DNA of 64,000 bases. Source: Bacteroides finegoldii DSM 17565 (GTDB lineage: Bacteria > Bacteroidota > Bacteroidia > Bacteroidales > Bacteroidaceae). Shown here piece after piece: positions 62,762 to 64,000 of this stretch. How positions within the stretch are numbered: position 1 is the stretch's first letter; each line of letters opens with the position of its first letter. The position numbers and the translations under genes are program-made. Below the pieces are notes generated by a model. That model was given only the letters and a program-made list of their open reading frames with translations. It ran no database searches and was not told the DNA's origin. The stretch is from NCBI RefSeq assembly GCF_000156195.1, contig NZ_GG688317.1:258305-322304 (forward strand), in the 5' to 3' direction.

Positions 62762-63748
62762 ATGGAAATTGACATTTTTCCTATACCACATCGGAAGGAT
62801 GGGACGGCTCGTAACTTTGACAAGGTTTTCCTTGGTATTCTCATCATCACTTACATCATCGCTGCTTTTAAGACGGCTCAGTGTATCGTAGGCAATGATG
62901 CAGAAAAAGAGTTCGTATGCTTTCTGCTCACAATACCGATATTCATAGGCTATTACGCCATATTTGTGCTTGTCTGTCATGGCGTCAAGACGGGACTCTA
63001 TGCTTACTTCAAGTCTCATCGCAAAGAATGGAACAGCATAGCAGACCGCGAGGAGATGGAGGAGCACATCGCTCAAAACCTTGGCCATATACAGAAGAAG
63101 GCACAAGAGAAGACAGCAACTATCACCAATACAAAGAATGCAGCACCAGCAGTGGTTAACGCTCGTAAGACTGACTGCGATGTCGAATCACAAAGTCCAG
63201 AAGAAGTGTCCGTTACTCCTGAGGCATTGGCAAAGTTACAGTTGAAGCGTGACATCCAGAAGGCGCATGATGAGTTGGAGGTATTCATCAATCAAGTGCA
63301 AATTGACCGCAAGCAGATGAATGAAGCAAAAGTCGCTCGCGAAGCAAGGAAACTTGAAGCCATCCTCAAATATACCCGCTATACGCTCATGCCTCATGGT
63401 TTCACGGATGAGGAACTGTATCAGATAGAGGAAGCTGTCAAACTTCTTGTTGAACTCAATGGTGTTACCCGAATGGAAGTCCTTTCCATCAGCAAGAAGA
63501 AGGGACTGAAGCAAGCCGACCTAAAGAACTTCTGCTGGAACGTTGCAAACCAATATGGAATTGATCCGAAGACAACGGCTCTGTTTGCACTCAATCTGTT
63601 TTATGCCTGGTTCAGCAACACCGAACCTTCAAGCATTCAAAAGACGCTGCGCAACACAGCAGGCACATATACAATTGAAATTGACGCGAACATCATAGAC
63701 CATCTGCCAGTGCTGGAAGAAAAGGTGCTTGGCAAGAAACACAAATAA
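62762..63748 (+). CDS. Membrane protein with a helical cytoplasmic domain, unknown function
   Basis: A 328-residue protein with two membrane helices (about 22-40, VFLGILIITYIIAAFKTA, and 52-74) and a long, mostly helical, soluble region. The start MEIDIFPIPHRKD is 4 bases after the HTH gene. I see no enzyme motif; a coiled part (ALAKLQLKRDIQKAHDELEV) lies at about 155-190. Position inside a defence-like cluster suggests a membrane effector or sensor, which is only an inference. Confidence 0.68.
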   Translation: MEIDIFPIPHRKDGTARNFDKVFLGILIITYIIAAFKTAQCIVGNDAEKEFVCFLLTIPIFIGYYAIFVLVCHGVKTGLYAYFKSHRKEWNSIADREEMEEHIAQNLGHIQKKAQEKTATITNTKNAAPAVVNARKTDCDVESQSPEEVSVTPEALAKLQLKRDIQKAHDELEVFINQVQIDRKQMNEAKVAREARKLEAILKYTRYTLMPHGFTDEELYQIEEAVKLLVELNGVTRMEVLSISKKKGLKQADLKNFCWNVANQYGIDPKTTALFALNLFYAWFSNTEPSSIQKTLRNTAGTYTIEIDANIIDHLPVLEEKVLGKKHK

Positions 63749-63838
63749 CAGCAATCTGCAAATAACATTGACATTATGTTCAATTAGAGTAAAACTTGTA
63801 CAGCTAATACTAGTCGGTATAGTAAAAACAGAACGAAC

Positions 63839-64000
63839 ATGAAACAAAATAGATACAATGAATTATATAAAGAGCTGAATCCTTCCCTTAAAATGAAGTT
63901 GAATGCTATACGTATGAACTTACATGAGGGAAAGGCTTCTTGTTTAGTAGGTGCAGGCTTTAGCAAGAATGCCGAAATGGATGATGCCACTCATATGAAA
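63839..64000 (+). CDS. Start of a SIR2-like domain protein (cut by window end)
   Basis: The first 54 codons are present: MKQNRYNELYKELNPSLK, then CLVGAGFSKNAEM, the NAD-binding GAGxS motif at the start of SIR2 domains in defence proteins. Defence SIR2 proteins usually deplete NAD+ on phage infection. The rest lies beyond 64000, so partner domains and function cannot be judged. Confidence 0.7.
   Translation, partial: MKQNRYNELYKELNPSLKMKLNAIRMNLHEGKASCLVGAGFSKNAEMDDATHMK

Noticed and set aside
43131..64000. Prophage
   Set aside because: No capsid, tail, terminase, portal or lysis genes are seen; relaxase, VirE-N and DUF3987 genes mark a mobilizable element.

Overview
The window is chromosomal DNA from a Bacteroides-type bacterium. 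Evidence seen directly: many genes are preceded by the Bacteroides -7 promoter element TAnnTTTG, strong Shine-Dalgarno sites are rare, and Bacteroidales-typical families occur (DUF3127, DUF4348, two-gene threonine catabolism with an SDR dehydrogenase, fused HisIE, TPR/PD40 lipid-envelope type proteins). I place it in the genus Bacteroides by inference; the species cannot be fixed from sequence reading alone.

Positions 1-30900 are core genome. A minus-strand block carries a TPR/trypsin-fold protein, rlmB, recN, coaBC, an exonuclease and dnaN (335-7783). It is followed by a DUF3127 protein, an envelope protein, a metallo-hydrolase, murB, a DUF4348 lipoprotein and the threonine dehydrogenase/kbl pair (7936-15330), then ferritin, lysA, lysC, an FtsE-like ATPase and the purU-hisH-hisA-hisF-hisIE cluster (15939-23674). 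Next come two identical tRNA-Asp genes, a flavodoxin/acetyltransferase/cupin operon with a divergent AraC regulator, pspC, dnaX and an FtsB/DivIC-like gene. Positions 30901-34560 are a decayed, AT-rich island: a promoterless HTH fragment, frame-broken membrane and M18-peptidase remnants, a small Cys-rich RiPP-precursor-like ORF and a tyrosine integrase. Core genes resume at 34588-42859 (DMT protein, PP-loop ATPase, TPR/PD40 protein, a frameshifted nfeD, floA, nucleoside phosphorylase, a wrecked hybrid histidine kinase, mnmE).

From about 43000 to the right edge lies an integrated mobilizable element. It has two Cys-ribbon/HTH proteins, a tyrosine integrase, an excisionase-like HTH, a VirE-N/DUF3987 primase-helicase pair, a strongly folded intergenic region that is a good oriT candidate, and a MobV-type relaxase. 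No conjugation (type IV secretion) genes are visible, so it would be mobilized in trans. Its cargo (51871-64000) is much more AT-rich than the mobilization module.

The cargo holds the most interesting part of the window: a tightly packed four-gene operon (52396-60991) encoding a 1294-aa UPF1-like SF1 helicase, an 816-aa phospholipase-D-like (HxK) protein, a small protein resembling a Ycf35/DUF1257-DUF2997 fusion, and a Ycf46-like AAA+ ATPase. Twenty-one bases after the last stop codon is a complete but highly divergent 5S ribosomal RNA-like gene (61013-61119), whose helices I-IV are kept by compensating and wobble pairs. I propose these five genes as one undescribed system, probably anti-phage defence. 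It is followed by a YhcG/DUF1016-type PD-(D/E)XK nuclease with an HTH regulator, a membrane protein, and the first 54 codons of a SIR2-domain protein, all consistent with a defence island.
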